A DNA stretch of 64,000 bases from Nitrosomonas sp. (GTDB taxonomy: Bacteria > Pseudomonadota > Gammaproteobacteria > Burkholderiales > Nitrosomonadaceae): positions 293,786-357,785 of the forward strand of contig JADJES010000003.1 of assembly GCA_016708955.1 (NCBI GenBank), given 5' to 3'. The position numbers and the translations under genes are program-made. Numbering within the stretch: position 1 is the stretch's first letter; the number at the start of each line of letters is the position of its first letter. Under the pieces are notes generated by a model. The model had not been told where the DNA came from. It did not search any database and worked only from the letters and a program-made list of their open reading frames with translations. This document shows, in pieces, positions 55,658-64,000 of this stretch.

Positions 55658-56304
55658 GAGACCGCCTGTGTATCACCCAAGAAAATCGGCACATTGCCTG
55701 TAGCAGACAGCTTCGATCCTAAGCTGACCAATGAAATCGAAATGTTCATCCCGCTGCTGGATGGCATCGATATCAGGGGCAAACACATCACCGTCGATGC
55801 GTTCGTTGCTAACGCAACTGTTCCAGAATCGCAAAGCGCCTGATTTCATAGCTGTTTTATCACTGGCTCATGGGCGAAGCGAGACCCGGCGTATCTGGTG
55901 CAGTGCCGCGCTCAACACCTATCTCGACTTCTCGCATGCCGGACAAGTATTCCTGATTGAACGGGAGGTAATCCGCAAGAATAACGGGAAAGTCTCTACT
56001 GAAGTTGCATTGGGAATGATCAGCCGTTCTCCGGATCAAGCGAGTCCTTGATTTGAATCGCGGCCATTGGACAACTGAGAATCGCTGCCACTATGCGATT
56101 GATTGGAATTTTGATGATGATCGAAGTCGTATCCGGACGGGCAACGGCCCCGAAAACATCTCTCGTCTGCGCCGCTTTGCAGCCGGTGTTATTCAGTTCA
56201 TCTCCGGCGGAAAATCCAGCGCCGCTCAAAAAATGCAACAGTTAAACAGAAATACTCGTTTGTATTCGACTATCTACGGAAGACGTTTAATTCAACTCAA
56301 CTAA
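55658..56304 (+). mobile_element. ISAs1-family transposase fragment, frameshifted
   Basis: Blocks in changing frames are ETACVSPKKIGTLPVADSFD, EIEMFIPLLDGIDIRGKHIT, then GRSETRRIWCSAALNTYLDF, then NRGHWTTENRCHYAIDWNFD and GNGPENISRLRRFAAGVIQF. These belong to ISAs1/H-repeat transposases. The 5' third is missing, and there is an internal deletion near 55,815. Confidence 0.75.
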
Positions 56305-56723
56305 GTTTGTTTTGAGTTGGAATAAATTTGCCGTGCCGTCTGACCGGTCAGGTTAATTGTCGTCTAATAGGCTAAACAATCTTTCTAATCAAGGGTTCGC
56401 AGTAACAGCAAAACTGATCGTATAAAACTATTCGTCTATTGGAAGACGAACTTGGCGGCAATACCATCCACCTAGCAAACTTACTGCTCCAGAATAGAGA
56501 TTGACGGGGATTTATCAGGTTAGCGTAATTAGGCAAGATGCGTGGATTCCCGGGTCAAATTTCAATTAGCACAATCGGCTTTAGCTAGTCAGCTCTAGAT
56601 TAGCGTCAATACATCAGGGCATATCTAGTACAAAAAGGGTACTAAGTAACTATAGATTGTGGCACTTAGCTATTGTATAAATTGCACTTTGGTTATTCGA
56701 TTAAACATCAAAGGAAAATTATT
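56305..56723. other. Intergenic gap with an isolated IS21-type end
   Basis: There is no gene in this region of about 420 bases. Positions 56,338-56,364 match the reverse complement of the left end of the IS21-family element in the CRISPR array (GACCGG, CAGGTTAATTGTCGTC), so a related element once ended here. The rest presumably holds the promoter of the PEP-CTERM gene. Confidence 0.6.
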
Positions 56724-57341
56724 ATGAAAAAAATGAATGTGAAGGTTAATGTCGCTGCTGCATTGTTAGCAGGAGCCTTGTTTGTACCAGCAGCTATGGC
56801 AAGTACTACAAGTGTTATCGATTTCAATGAACTGACGTCTGATGACACATACTTTGTAGATCCTCTGATCTCAGGAGGATTCAATTTCACTAATAATTGC
56901 ATTTCTTCATCGAGTTGCCTGGGCGTGTGGGGTAAAGATTCGAAAGCAGGCGGATCCTGGCCACGCCGCGATATTTGTTAACTAGGCTTCACCATAACAT
57001 CGATGAATCGTACTGACGGCGGAACATTTAATCTGATTTCGATCGACTTGGCGGATGCTTACAACTCCGGCGAATCATCAACCATTGATTTTACCTTTTA
57101 TCACAGTGGTGTGGCCACCACTTCCCAGTCAGTCACGCTGGATAATTTAATCGGCCTTCAGACTTTTGTTTTCAATGAGACCAATCTGACGAGTGTAAGC
57201 TGGCAAACATCGATTGGTGACGGCGGCTATGGCCAGTTCGACAATGTCCTTGTGTCAAGTGTTCCAGAACCTGAAATCTATGCGATGTTGCTAGTAGGAT
57301 TAGGGCTGGTTGGCTTTACATCGCGACGTAAAAAAGTTTAA
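56724..57341 (+). pseudogene. PEP-CTERM exosortase-sorted protein with in-frame stop
   Basis: A signal peptide (VAAALLAGALFVPAAMA) and a C-terminal sorting tail VPEPEIYAMLLVGLGLVGFT followed by basic residues mark a PEP-CTERM protein exported and processed by an exosortase. The frame is the same throughout, but a TAA at 56,979-56,981 interrupts it in the middle of conserved sequence (before LGFTITSMNRTDGGTFNL). The mature domain is beta-rich, as usual for exopolysaccharide-linked PEP-CTERM proteins. No exosortase gene is in the window. Confidence 0.75.
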
Positions 57342-57356
57342 CCATCGGTTTTTTTG

Positions 57357-57716
57357 TGTTTAAACACGCTTTTTGCACCTGCACCTCTTCAATGGAGGCA
57401 CTCTAAGCCCGCCAGAAACCGAGCGAGGGCAACGCTGTATATCCTAGGAAACTGTCCGTACAATCGTGCGAAGAAGAACCTGAGGAAAGCGGGATTGACG
57501 GGAGAACGGGCGTTACGCTCTACCGGTAACCAAAGAGGTGCGTGGTGGAACAGTGGCTCAAGCCACGTGAACCAAGTCTTCCCGAAGTTATGCTTTGATC
57601 AGTTTAAGGCTGGTGTCGCTATTTGATACGATGCGACGACTCCGGTATGTTCAATGAACCGCACGTCCGATCTTGCGGGAGGCGGCGAGGGTGACCTCGC
57701 CTGCTACCCGATCTAT
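57357..57716 (+). mobile_element. Group II intron remnant without reverse transcriptase
   Basis: The 3' part looks like intron domains V and VI. CCGGTAT-GTTCAATGAAC-CGCACGTCCG (57,641-57,670) has the arrangement of domain V. GGCGAGG-GTGA-CCTCGCC (57,683-57,700) is a perfect 7-bp stem with a GNRA loop, followed by CTACCCGAT at the expected 3' end. The 5' part (GGAGGCACTCTAAGCCCGCC and downstream) resembles domain I sequences. No reverse-transcriptase frame is present, so it is a deleted copy. It ends about 50 bases before dnaB. Confidence 0.55.
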
Positions 57717-57764
57717 TCAGCAAGTGATAGAATCAAACATCACTCTTGTATTTCACGGATACCA

Positions 57765-59150
57765 ATGGCGTCAACTCTCAGCATTAATCAAGATCAGCTC
57801 GTGGATTCCTATAAAACGCCTCCTCACTCTATTGAAAGTGAGCAGTCTGTTTTGGGTGGATTGATGCTGGATAATCATGCTTGGGAGAAAGTCGCTGATG
57901 TTATTACGGATAGCGATTTTTACCGGCAGGATCATCGTCTGATCTATCATCATATTTGCAAACTGATAGAACACAACAAACCCGCTGACGTGATTACGGT
58001 GGCGGAATCCCTGGAAATATCGGCTGAGCTTCAGAAAATCGGCGGACTTGCCTATATTGGCGCAATTGTACAAAACACCCCTTCTGCGGCAAATATAAAA
58101 CGCTATGCGGAAATTGTCCGTGAACGTTCAATTATGCGCAATCTGGCTCAGATCGGTGTGCAAATCACTGATTCTGCATATAATCCGGCCGGACGTTCTG
58201 CAGCGGATTTACTCGATGAAGCAGAAAAGAAAGTTTTCGAAATTGCCGAAGAAGGCGCTCGCGGCAAAGAAGGCTTCATGGATATTCAACCGCTCCTGAA
58301 ACAAGTGGTTGAAAGGATTGAGCTACTCTACAGCCAGGATAATCCAAGCAATGTCACAGGTATTGCTTCGGGCTTTCACGATCTCGATCAAAAAACATCT
58401 GGATTTCAACCGGGAGATCTAATCATAGTGGCGGGGCGCCCATCCATGGGTAAAACCGCTTTCTCGCTGAACATCGCCGAGCATGTTGCGCTGGAATTGA
58501 ACAAACCAGTCGCGGTATTCAGTATGGAAATGGGGGGAGCCCAGCTTGCCATGCGTATGCTGGGATCGGTCGGAAAGCTGGATCAACATAAGGTACGTAC
58601 CGGCCGCCTGGAAGATGCGGACTGGCCCAAGTTGACGCATGCGTTAGGCAAGCTCAACGAAGCGCCGATTTTCATTGATGAATCTGCGGCACTGAATGCT
58701 TTGGAACTCAGGGCGCGCGCCAGGCGGCTCTATCGCCAGCATGGTGAATTGGGTTTGATTGTAGTGGATTATTTGCAGCTCATGTCTTCCAGCAGCCAGG
58801 GAGAGAATCGCGCCACGGAAATTTCAGAAATATCGCGCGCGTTAAAAGGATTGGCTAAAGAACTGAAAGTGCCGGTCATCGCGTTATCTCAGCTTAATCG
58901 CAGTCTTGAGCAACGCCCCAACAAGCGCCCGGTCATGTCGGATTTACGCGAATCCGGTGCGATCGAACAAGACGCTGATGTTATTCTCTTTATTTACCGG
59001 GACGAAGTGTATAACCCGGATTCGCCAGACAAAGGTATCGCTGAGATCATTATTGGTAAACAGCGCAATGGCCCGATTGGAAAAGTCGATCTAACTTTCT
59101 TGGGTGAATACACCCGTTTTGAAAGCCATGCCCGGCCAGAATATTATTAA
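57765..59150 (+). CDS. dnaB: Replicative DNA helicase DnaB
   Basis: The hexameric replication-fork helicase. The N-terminal domain begins PPHSIESEQSVLGGLMLDNH; the RecA-like domain has Walker A IIVAGRPSMGKTAFSLNIAE, VFSMEMGGAQLAMRML, Walker B LGLIVVDYLQLMSS and SDLRESGAIEQDADVILFIY. The ATG at 57,765 matches where homology begins; the in-frame extension upstream lies in the intron remnant. The product has 461 residues. It overlaps the next gene by 23 bases. Confidence 0.95.
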   Translation: MASTLSINQDQLVDSYKTPPHSIESEQSVLGGLMLDNHAWEKVADVITDSDFYRQDHRLIYHHICKLIEHNKPADVITVAESLEISAELQKIGGLAYIGAIVQNTPSAANIKRYAEIVRERSIMRNLAQIGVQITDSAYNPAGRSAADLLDEAEKKVFEIAEEGARGKEGFMDIQPLLKQVVERIELLYSQDNPSNVTGIASGFHDLDQKTSGFQPGDLIIVAGRPSMGKTAFSLNIAEHVALELNKPVAVFSMEMGGAQLAMRMLGSVGKLDQHKVRTGRLEDADWPKLTHALGKLNEAPIFIDESAALNALELRARARRLYRQHGELGLIVVDYLQLMSSSSQGENRATEISEISRALKGLAKELKVPVIALSQLNRSLEQRPNKRPVMSDLRESGAIEQDADVILFIYRDEVYNPDSPDKGIAEIIIGKQRNGPIGKVDLTFLGEYTRFESHARPEYY

Positions 59151-60354
59151 TTGGATTTTTTCACGGTATTTGCTGCGATTGTTGCCGTGCATCTTGATCC
59201 TGGGTGTCCTTGCCGGTTGTATCTCGCCGATGGCGTTGAATCGTGCTGTTATCGCTTATGATGATGCCGTTACCGACGCCATATCGCAACAGTTATTGAT
59301 CAATATTGTGCGCGCGCATCACCGTCAGCCGGTTCATTTTACCGGCGTTTCAAATATCGCCGCTACTTTCAATTTTCAAGCGAATGCAGGGGCGATGCCT
59401 GCACTCGGCGGACTTGCCGGAGCGTCGATACTGCCAATTTTTGGTGGTAGTGTTGCGGAAAGTCCCACCATCAGTATCGTTCCGATTGAGGGGGAGGATT
59501 TTACCAAACGCTTGCTCACGCCGTTTCCACAAAGCAAATTAACATTGCTGCTGCGCCAGCGTTTTGATGTCGATCTGTTATTACGGATGATGGCGCAGGA
59601 AGTGCGTTTGCGAAATGCTGCCGAACAACATAGCAGCTATCGCAATAGCCCGCCGGATAAAGCCGGTTATGAGATGTTTCGTCGCGTAGTGCTGCATCTT
59701 TCCGCGATTCAGGATAACAATCAACTGTACGCCGAACCATTGCCGCTGATACACACTTGGACCATCCCGGCTAGCGCAATAGCAGCCGAAGGTTTTCAGG
59801 CGCTGCAAAAGGAATTTGTAGTATTGTACAACGCAAACGATAATACCTACACGCTACGTAAACATACGCCGGGGCCGATTCTGATCACCAACTACGACCC
59901 CAATACGTTATCTGAAGCAGAACGAGACGAACTGAACGACCGGGCGGGAGAATGGGACGTCAGCGATATCGCATTTGATATCCGGCCCGGCCAGTATGGC
60001 GGGGAATGGCCGATGAATGGTGTTTTCCGGCTCAGGAGCTTTCACTCGATTCTCGGTTTCCTCGGTAAAGCGCTTGGCCATGAAACAGGATATCACGTCG
60101 AGAAAGATCCAAGAACACCGCCGATACTCGACAACGAGAATCCTGACCGCACCATGGAATTTGTGGTTTCCAACACAGCGCCTGCGGAAACCGACTTCTC
60201 CATCCGCTGGAATGGCCGGTATTATGCGGTGAATACCAAAGGGCCGCATGCACGCTGGAACCGCGATGCCTTCCAGTTATTATTTCTGTTGTTTCAAATG
60301 ACCGTCACCGACATTCCGCGTGTCGGCGTGCCGAGTATTACGATCGCCAAGTAG
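59128..60354 (+). CDS. Predicted lipoprotein of unknown function
   Basis: The 408-residue protein from 59,128 has a lipoprotein signal: a hydrophobic stretch then LILGVLAGC, with the lipid-bearing cysteine at about residue 30. The mature part has no family motif I recognise; it is rich in short hydrophobic strands (TGVSNIAATFNFQANAGAMP) and ends in a region with two tryptophans (NRDAFQLLFLLFQMTVTDIP). The start lies within the end of dnaB. Probably attached to the outer membrane; role unknown. Confidence 0.75.
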   Translation: MPGQNIINWIFSRYLLRLLPCILILGVLAGCISPMALNRAVIAYDDAVTDAISQQLLINIVRAHHRQPVHFTGVSNIAATFNFQANAGAMPALGGLAGASILPIFGGSVAESPTISIVPIEGEDFTKRLLTPFPQSKLTLLLRQRFDVDLLLRMMAQEVRLRNAAEQHSSYRNSPPDKAGYEMFRRVVLHLSAIQDNNQLYAEPLPLIHTWTIPASAIAAEGFQALQKEFVVLYNANDNTYTLRKHTPGPILITNYDPNTLSEAERDELNDRAGEWDVSDIAFDIRPGQYGGEWPMNGVFRLRSFHSILGFLGKALGHETGYHVEKDPRTPPILDNENPDRTMEFVVSNTAPAETDFSIRWNGRYYAVNTKGPHARWNRDAFQLLFLLFQMTVTDIPRVGVPSITIAK

Positions 60355-60385
60355 TTTTTAGGGAAATCCTGAATAATTCCTAATG

Positions 60386-60412
60386 GTCATTCCGAACGCA
60401 GTGAGGAATCTT
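60386..60412 (-). repeat. Short dispersed repeat (REP-like), copy 2
   Basis: The reverse complement contains GATTCCTCACTGCGTTCGGA and matches 29,405-29,431. It lies in the gap between the lipoprotein and dehydrogenase genes. Confidence 0.6.
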
Positions 60413-60491
60413 CGGTGATCAACCCAATGATTTCTCGCCGTGCTCGGACTGATGTTGTTTGGAGGTTTCTTAACACAATTGGAGCATTGAA

Positions 60492-61460
60492 ATGCGCGCT
60501 GTTTTTCTGGATTTTGGTTCCGTAACCCGCGGCGATATGGATTGCGCGGCATTGGAGCGGGCGATATCGCCGTGGCAGTATCATCACGATTCTTCCGAAG
60601 CGGAAGTGCTGGAGAGAATCCGCGAAGCTGAGGTGATTGTCAGCAACAAGGTATTCATCAGCCGCGCGGCGATTGCCGCAGCGAAACATCTGAAACTCAT
60701 TTGCGTGGCCGCCACCGGATACAACAATGTCGACCTCGTTGCCGCCTTCGAGCGCAACATTCCGGTATGCAACGTGCGCGGTTATGCCACGCCTTCGGTG
60801 GTGCAGCATGTTTTTATGCTGATGTTGAATCTGGCGCGTCATTTCGTCGACTATCAGGAACTGGTAAAACGCGGCGGCTGGCAAGAGAGCCGGTTTTTCT
60901 GTCCGCTGGATTTCGGCATCCAAGAGCTATCCGGGAAAACACTGGGGATCATCGGGTACGGCGAATTGGGCCATGCCGTAGCGCAAATCGCGCAAGCATT
61001 CGGCATGCGGGTGCTGATCGCAGAACACAAAGATAAATTGCCGCGTTCTGGCAGAATGGCATTTGACGAAGTCATGCAGCAGGCGGATTTTATTACGTTG
61101 CATTGTCCGCTGTCGCCGGACACGCATCATTTGATCAGCCGCCGGGAATTTGAATTGATGAAACCTTCAGTGTATCTGATTAATACAGCGCGGGGGCAGC
61201 TGGTGCATGAAGCGGATCTGCTGCATTGCTTGTCCACAAGCCGGATTGCTGGTGCCGCCATCGATGTGATGCAGGAAGAACCGCCGGGCAAGGACAATCC
61301 GATCCTGCAGCAACAACCGGCAAACCTGATTATCACGCCGCATATTGCCTGGGCCAGCCGGGAATCTAGGCAGCGGCTGCTGGATCAACTGGCTGGCAAT
61401 ATTGAAAACTTTTTACAAAATAGACCTTTCAATCAGATTACCGATGCGTTGGGTCAGTAG
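60492..61460 (+). CDS. D-2-hydroxyacid dehydrogenase (glycerate/hydroxypyruvate type)
   Basis: An NAD(P)-dependent reductase of the D-isomer 2-hydroxyacid family. The catalytic domain contains VAATGYNNVDLVAAFER; the coenzyme domain has KTLGIIGYGELGHAVAQIAQ. The arginine lies in LINTARGQLVHEADLL, the glutamate in AAIDVMQEEPP, and the histidine in IITPHIAWASRESRQRL. This pattern fits hydroxypyruvate reductase (HprA-like), which would handle glycolate-pathway hydroxypyruvate. 322 residues. It is followed closely by the SMR gene. Confidence 0.87.
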   Translation: MRAVFLDFGSVTRGDMDCAALERAISPWQYHHDSSEAEVLERIREAEVIVSNKVFISRAAIAAAKHLKLICVAATGYNNVDLVAAFERNIPVCNVRGYATPSVVQHVFMLMLNLARHFVDYQELVKRGGWQESRFFCPLDFGIQELSGKTLGIIGYGELGHAVAQIAQAFGMRVLIAEHKDKLPRSGRMAFDEVMQQADFITLHCPLSPDTHHLISRREFELMKPSVYLINTARGQLVHEADLLHCLSTSRIAGAAIDVMQEEPPGKDNPILQQQPANLIITPHIAWASRESRQRLLDQLAGNIENFLQNRPFNQITDALGQ

Positions 61461-61489
61461 CCAGTAAGCTAAAATATTGGAGTGACTAA

Positions 61490-61822
61490 ATGCAACATTG
61501 GATTTTTCTTGCTGTCGCCATCATCAGCGAGGTGATCGCGACATCGTTCCTCAAATCATCCGAGGGATTTACCCGTTTTTGGCCGTCAGTGGTGGTTGTC
61601 GTGGGTTATCTGCTGGCTTTTTATTTACTATCCTTGACGCTTAAAACCATTCCGGTCGGCGTAGCGTACGCGATTTGGTCTGGTGTTGGCATCGTATTGA
61701 TCGCGCTGAGCGGCTGGCTTTTTCTCGGTCAATCGCTGGATATGCCCGCGCTGATCGGTTTGTCATTGATTGTCGCGGGCGTTGCCGTGATCAATGTGTT
61801 TTCCCGTACCGTTGCGCACTGA
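61490..61822 (+). CDS. SMR-family multidrug transporter (EmrE-like)
   Basis: A four-helix, 110-residue proton-coupled exporter. The essential glutamate is in IISEVIATSFLKSSEGFTRF (helix 1). YAIWSGVGIVLIALSGWLFL and LIGLSLIVAGVAVINVFSR are helices 3 and 4. The EVIATSFLKSS form points to the EmrE/QAC branch rather than the guanidinium exporters. It lies 29 bases after the dehydrogenase gene. Confidence 0.92.
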   Translation: MQHWIFLAVAIISEVIATSFLKSSEGFTRFWPSVVVVVGYLLAFYLLSLTLKTIPVGVAYAIWSGVGIVLIALSGWLFLGQSLDMPALIGLSLIVAGVAVINVFSRTVAH

Positions 61823-61828
61823 TAATCG

Positions 61829-63145
61829 TCAGGTTTTGCGCAGATCGGTGAGAAATTGATCAAGAATTTCTTTCTTGGCATGCGGCATTACCACGACATG
61901 TGCGCATGGCGTCCGTTCTCCTTCAATGTCGAGTTGCATGGTTGCTAATGAATAATGATCGACCACGGTTTTGCTCGGTGTGATGAAATAAACCGTATTG
62001 GAGCGGTCATTGGCGCGTACTGGCTGCAGGTAGCTATAGTGATTGCGCATTTCCTTCAGCAAATAGCCGGTATTATCCAGCATTGCTTTGGCATCGGCAG
62101 CTTGCCGTGCAAACGCCGATTCCGAACTGAAGAAATAAAACTCGGCCGGTTTGACCGCATCGCGCGAGCAGGTAATCGTGCCCGGTACTTGCTGGATGTA
62201 TTCCGGATCATGAATTTGGCTGAATTGCGCGCGAAACGATTCAAAGTTCGTGCGCGTGGTGATGAACAATCCGGCGGGCGAGGGGAAGCCAAAAAATTTG
62301 TGGCAGGAAACGGCAATTGAATCGTAGCGTTGCAGTTTTGCTTTGGAAATTGGATCAACGATGCTATGCAACAAATCGCCGGCAAACGCAGTGTGTGGCA
62401 AATAGCCGCCGAATAACGCGGCATCCAAGTGAAGGTAGGCGGCGCGTCCTTTTAGCTTGGCCTGGATAGTATCAACCGGGTCCGTCGCGCCTTTGAAGGT
62501 GGTGCCAATGGTTGCGACCACCAAGGCGGAGTGGTTGGGGTTGGCATTCAATTGCCGTTCTAAATCATCGGTATCCATGCCGCCATCAGGTCGAGTGGCT
62601 ACTACTACCCAGTCGAGATGTAATAAGTCGCGCAGAATCTGAATCGAATAATGCGCTTCGCGGGTGAAATAGATTTTCGGCATTACACCGGTACGGCTTT
62701 TCAGGATCGTACGGCCCATATACAGCCCGTGCATATTGCTGTCGGTGCCGCTGTTGCTGAGGAATCCCCAAATATCATCCGGTGCGAAGCCATACACTGC
62801 GCCAAAACGATTGATCAATTCTTTCTCAAACGGATGGCAGTTAAATGGGATATGGCTATGATCGTAAGGATTGCCGACATTGTTGAAAGAAAATTGATTG
62901 AAACCCGCGGCCGCGAGTTCGTTACGCCAAGCGAAAAATTCTTCTGGCGGGGTAGTCATATTAATCGGATAGCCGAGTAGCCGGTTTCTTTGTTGCGCGA
63001 GCTGCTGCATCGCTTTCAGTGTGGCGGAAACGTTTTGTTGCGCGCCCTGCGTCAGCGGTTGCGCTGCGAGTGCTTGAGGTGAGCATACGGCCACTAGGGC
63101 CGTTGCGCCAGACATGCCCAGAAATTGGCGCCGGTTCACTAACAT
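61829..63145 (-). CDS. Tat-exported histidine-decarboxylase-like PLP enzyme
   Basis: A group II PLP decarboxylase (histidine decarboxylase type, fold I). The PLP lysine lies in SIAVSCHKFFGFPSPAG and the aspartate pocket in AYLHLDAALFGGYLPH; FLSNSGTDSNMHGLYMGR and YFTREAHYSI hold other cofactor contacts. Unusually the N-terminus is NRRQFLGMSGATALVAV, a twin-arginine signal ending near ALAAQ, so the enzyme should be exported folded with its cofactor. The ATG at 63,145 has GGAGG eight bases before it. Substrate (histidine or another amino acid) is not proved. Confidence 0.85.
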   Translation of the reverse strand: MLVNRRQFLGMSGATALVAVCSPQALAAQPLTQGAQQNVSATLKAMQQLAQQRNRLLGYPINMTTPPEEFFAWRNELAAAGFNQFSFNNVGNPYDHSHIPFNCHPFEKELINRFGAVYGFAPDDIWGFLSNSGTDSNMHGLYMGRTILKSRTGVMPKIYFTREAHYSIQILRDLLHLDWVVVATRPDGGMDTDDLERQLNANPNHSALVVATIGTTFKGATDPVDTIQAKLKGRAAYLHLDAALFGGYLPHTAFAGDLLHSIVDPISKAKLQRYDSIAVSCHKFFGFPSPAGLFITTRTNFESFRAQFSQIHDPEYIQQVPGTITCSRDAVKPAEFYFFSSESAFARQAADAKAMLDNTGYLLKEMRNHYSYLQPVRANDRSNTVYFITPSKTVVDHYSLATMQLDIEGERTPCAHVVVMPHAKKEILDQFLTDLRKT

Positions 63146-63307
63146 GATCATGACCTCCTGATTAATATGTTCTTTAGATTCTTTGCCGGACGCAAGGTTT
63201 CTTCACAATATCGCAGAATATGCACTTAAGTGTGGAAGTTGTCTTGAATAGATGACAGAAGACCGCTATCTTAATGCTCTGTGCGTTTCCAATGAAGATT
63301 TATCAAT

Positions 63308-63856
63308 ATGAGTAAAGCATTCACCAAGGAAAGCGAAGACGACGACGAACTTGACGGCACGCCGAAATTACCGCAGGGCTTGAAGAACTATATCACCCCG
63401 GCCGGGCATCAGCGCTTGAAGGAGGAGTTCGATCAGTTGTGGAAAGTGGAGCGCCCGGAGTTGGTTAAAACCATTACCTGGGCGGCTTCCAATGGTGATC
63501 GTTCGGAAAATGGCGATTACATTTACGGCAAAAGGCGCTTGCGTGAAATTGACCGCCGCCTGCGTTTCTTGTCCAAACGTTTGGAAAACGCCGAAGTGGT
63601 TGACCCTGGCCAGCGCGGTGAATGCGATCAGGTGTTCTTCGGCGCTACCGTGACCGTCAGCAATGCGCAAGGCGAGGAACATACCTATAGTATCGTCGGC
63701 CTGGACGAGGTAGACCCCGGCCGCGGCCGTATCAGTTGGATTTCTCCGCTGGCCAAGGCGCTGCTCAAGGCGCGTGAAGGCGATACGGTGAAGCTGCATA
63801 CGCCTGTCGGCGTGGAAGATTTGGAAGTGGTCGAGATCCGCTACGTGGCTTTATGA
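63308..63856 (+). CDS. greB: Transcription elongation factor GreB
   Basis: GreB rescues backtracked RNA polymerase by promoting transcript cleavage. The coiled-coil domain has NYITPAGHQRLKEEFDQLWK and AASNGDRSENGDYIYGKRRL with the tip acidic residues; the C-terminal FKBP-like domain has ISWISPLAKALLKAREGD. The extended N-terminus (SEDDDELDG) and ENGDYIYGK distinguish GreB from GreA. 182 residues. Confidence 0.94.
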   Translation: MSKAFTKESEDDDELDGTPKLPQGLKNYITPAGHQRLKEEFDQLWKVERPELVKTITWAASNGDRSENGDYIYGKRRLREIDRRLRFLSKRLENAEVVDPGQRGECDQVFFGATVTVSNAQGEEHTYSIVGLDEVDPGRGRISWISPLAKALLKAREGDTVKLHTPVGVEDLEVVEIRYVAL

Positions 63857-63924
63857 AACTCGATTGCCAGACTCCGCTTACTAACCTGGCTACTTAAGAT
63901 TCAGTCAATCTCTGAGGATCTGAA

Positions 63925-64000
63925 TTGATAAGATTCATCGCCTATACATTCCTGTTGCTGCTGATCGCGATCCCATTTGCGGTGGTCGGCATTCTTCATC
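63925..64000 (+). CDS. Membrane protein, cut by window end
   Basis: A TTG at 63,925 preceded by GAGGA opens a frame that runs off the window; the visible 25 residues are strongly hydrophobic (FIAYTFLLLLIAIPFAVVG), a membrane segment. The family cannot be named from this piece. Confidence 0.45.
   Translation, partial: MIRFIAYTFLLLLIAIPFAVVGILH

Noticed and set aside
1..64000. Prophage or integrative element covering the accessory regions
   Set aside because: No integrase, tRNA attachment site, phage structural gene or conjugation gene is present in the window.

Overview
The window looks like a chromosome segment of a betaproteobacterium, most likely a nitrosomonad such as Nitrosomonas. This rests on the fatty-acid cluster order (yceD-rpmF-plsX-fabH-fabD-fabG-acpP-fabF-mltG), moderate GC and the general look of the proteins; it is inference, since no rRNA or tRNA gene is present to prove it.

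Left third (1-31,060). A broken family-2 glycosyltransferase and a single-domain protoglobin are followed by a leftward operon: exported ankyrin protein, glycerophosphodiesterase, FAD glycerol-3-phosphate dehydrogenase and an FGGY (glycerol-kinase-like) kinase. Then come pgeF, a frameshifted ZIP metal transporter, a DUF4019 protein, a large three-domain glycosyltransferase, and the fatty-acid cluster from mltG to yceD, in which plsX and fabH form one open frame. A maf-type nucleotide pyrophosphatase and a heavy-metal RND efflux operon (outer-membrane factor, adaptor, heavily frameshifted pump) follow. The stretch 26.7-31.1 kb holds a nuclease-like orphan, a toxin-antitoxin pair whose toxin is broken, a dual-receiver response regulator and a vanadium-haloperoxidase-like protein.

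Middle (31-54 kb). Inorganic pyrophosphatase, a zeta-like kinase/ParD-like pair split by a MITE, rlmKL and two small RNA/DNA-binding genes lead to a type I-C CRISPR-Cas locus. The array (36,154-42,665) has 58 repeat units of 37 bp and is interrupted by a decayed IS21-family element. The cas genes run leftward toward it in the order cas3-cas5-cas8c-cas7-cas4-cas1-cas2, but four toxin-antitoxin-like modules (DUF433/DUF5615, HicB/HicA, RHH/MazF, MNT/HEPN) sit between cas7 and cas1. A vestigial second cas1 5' end marks one insertion point. cas3 and cas7 carry frameshifts, while cas5, cas8c, cas4, cas1 and cas2 are open. The leader-side repeat carries two private changes, which fits an array that has stopped growing.

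Right end (54-64 kb). A DUF1566 secreted protein, a graveyard of IS4, IS1595 and ISAs1 fragments, a PEP-CTERM protein with an in-frame stop and an ORF-less group II intron remnant precede dnaB. A lipoprotein, a D-2-hydroxyacid dehydrogenase, an SMR transporter, a Tat-exported histidine-decarboxylase-like PLP enzyme and greB follow, and a membrane protein is cut by the window edge.

Three families of short palindromic or MITE-like repeats are scattered through the window, and two insertions supply the stop codon of a neighbouring gene. Frameshifts cluster in accessory genes, often in short homopolymers, while about 25 kb of housekeeping coding sequence is open. That pattern suggests decay, but local consensus errors cannot be excluded from the sequence alone.
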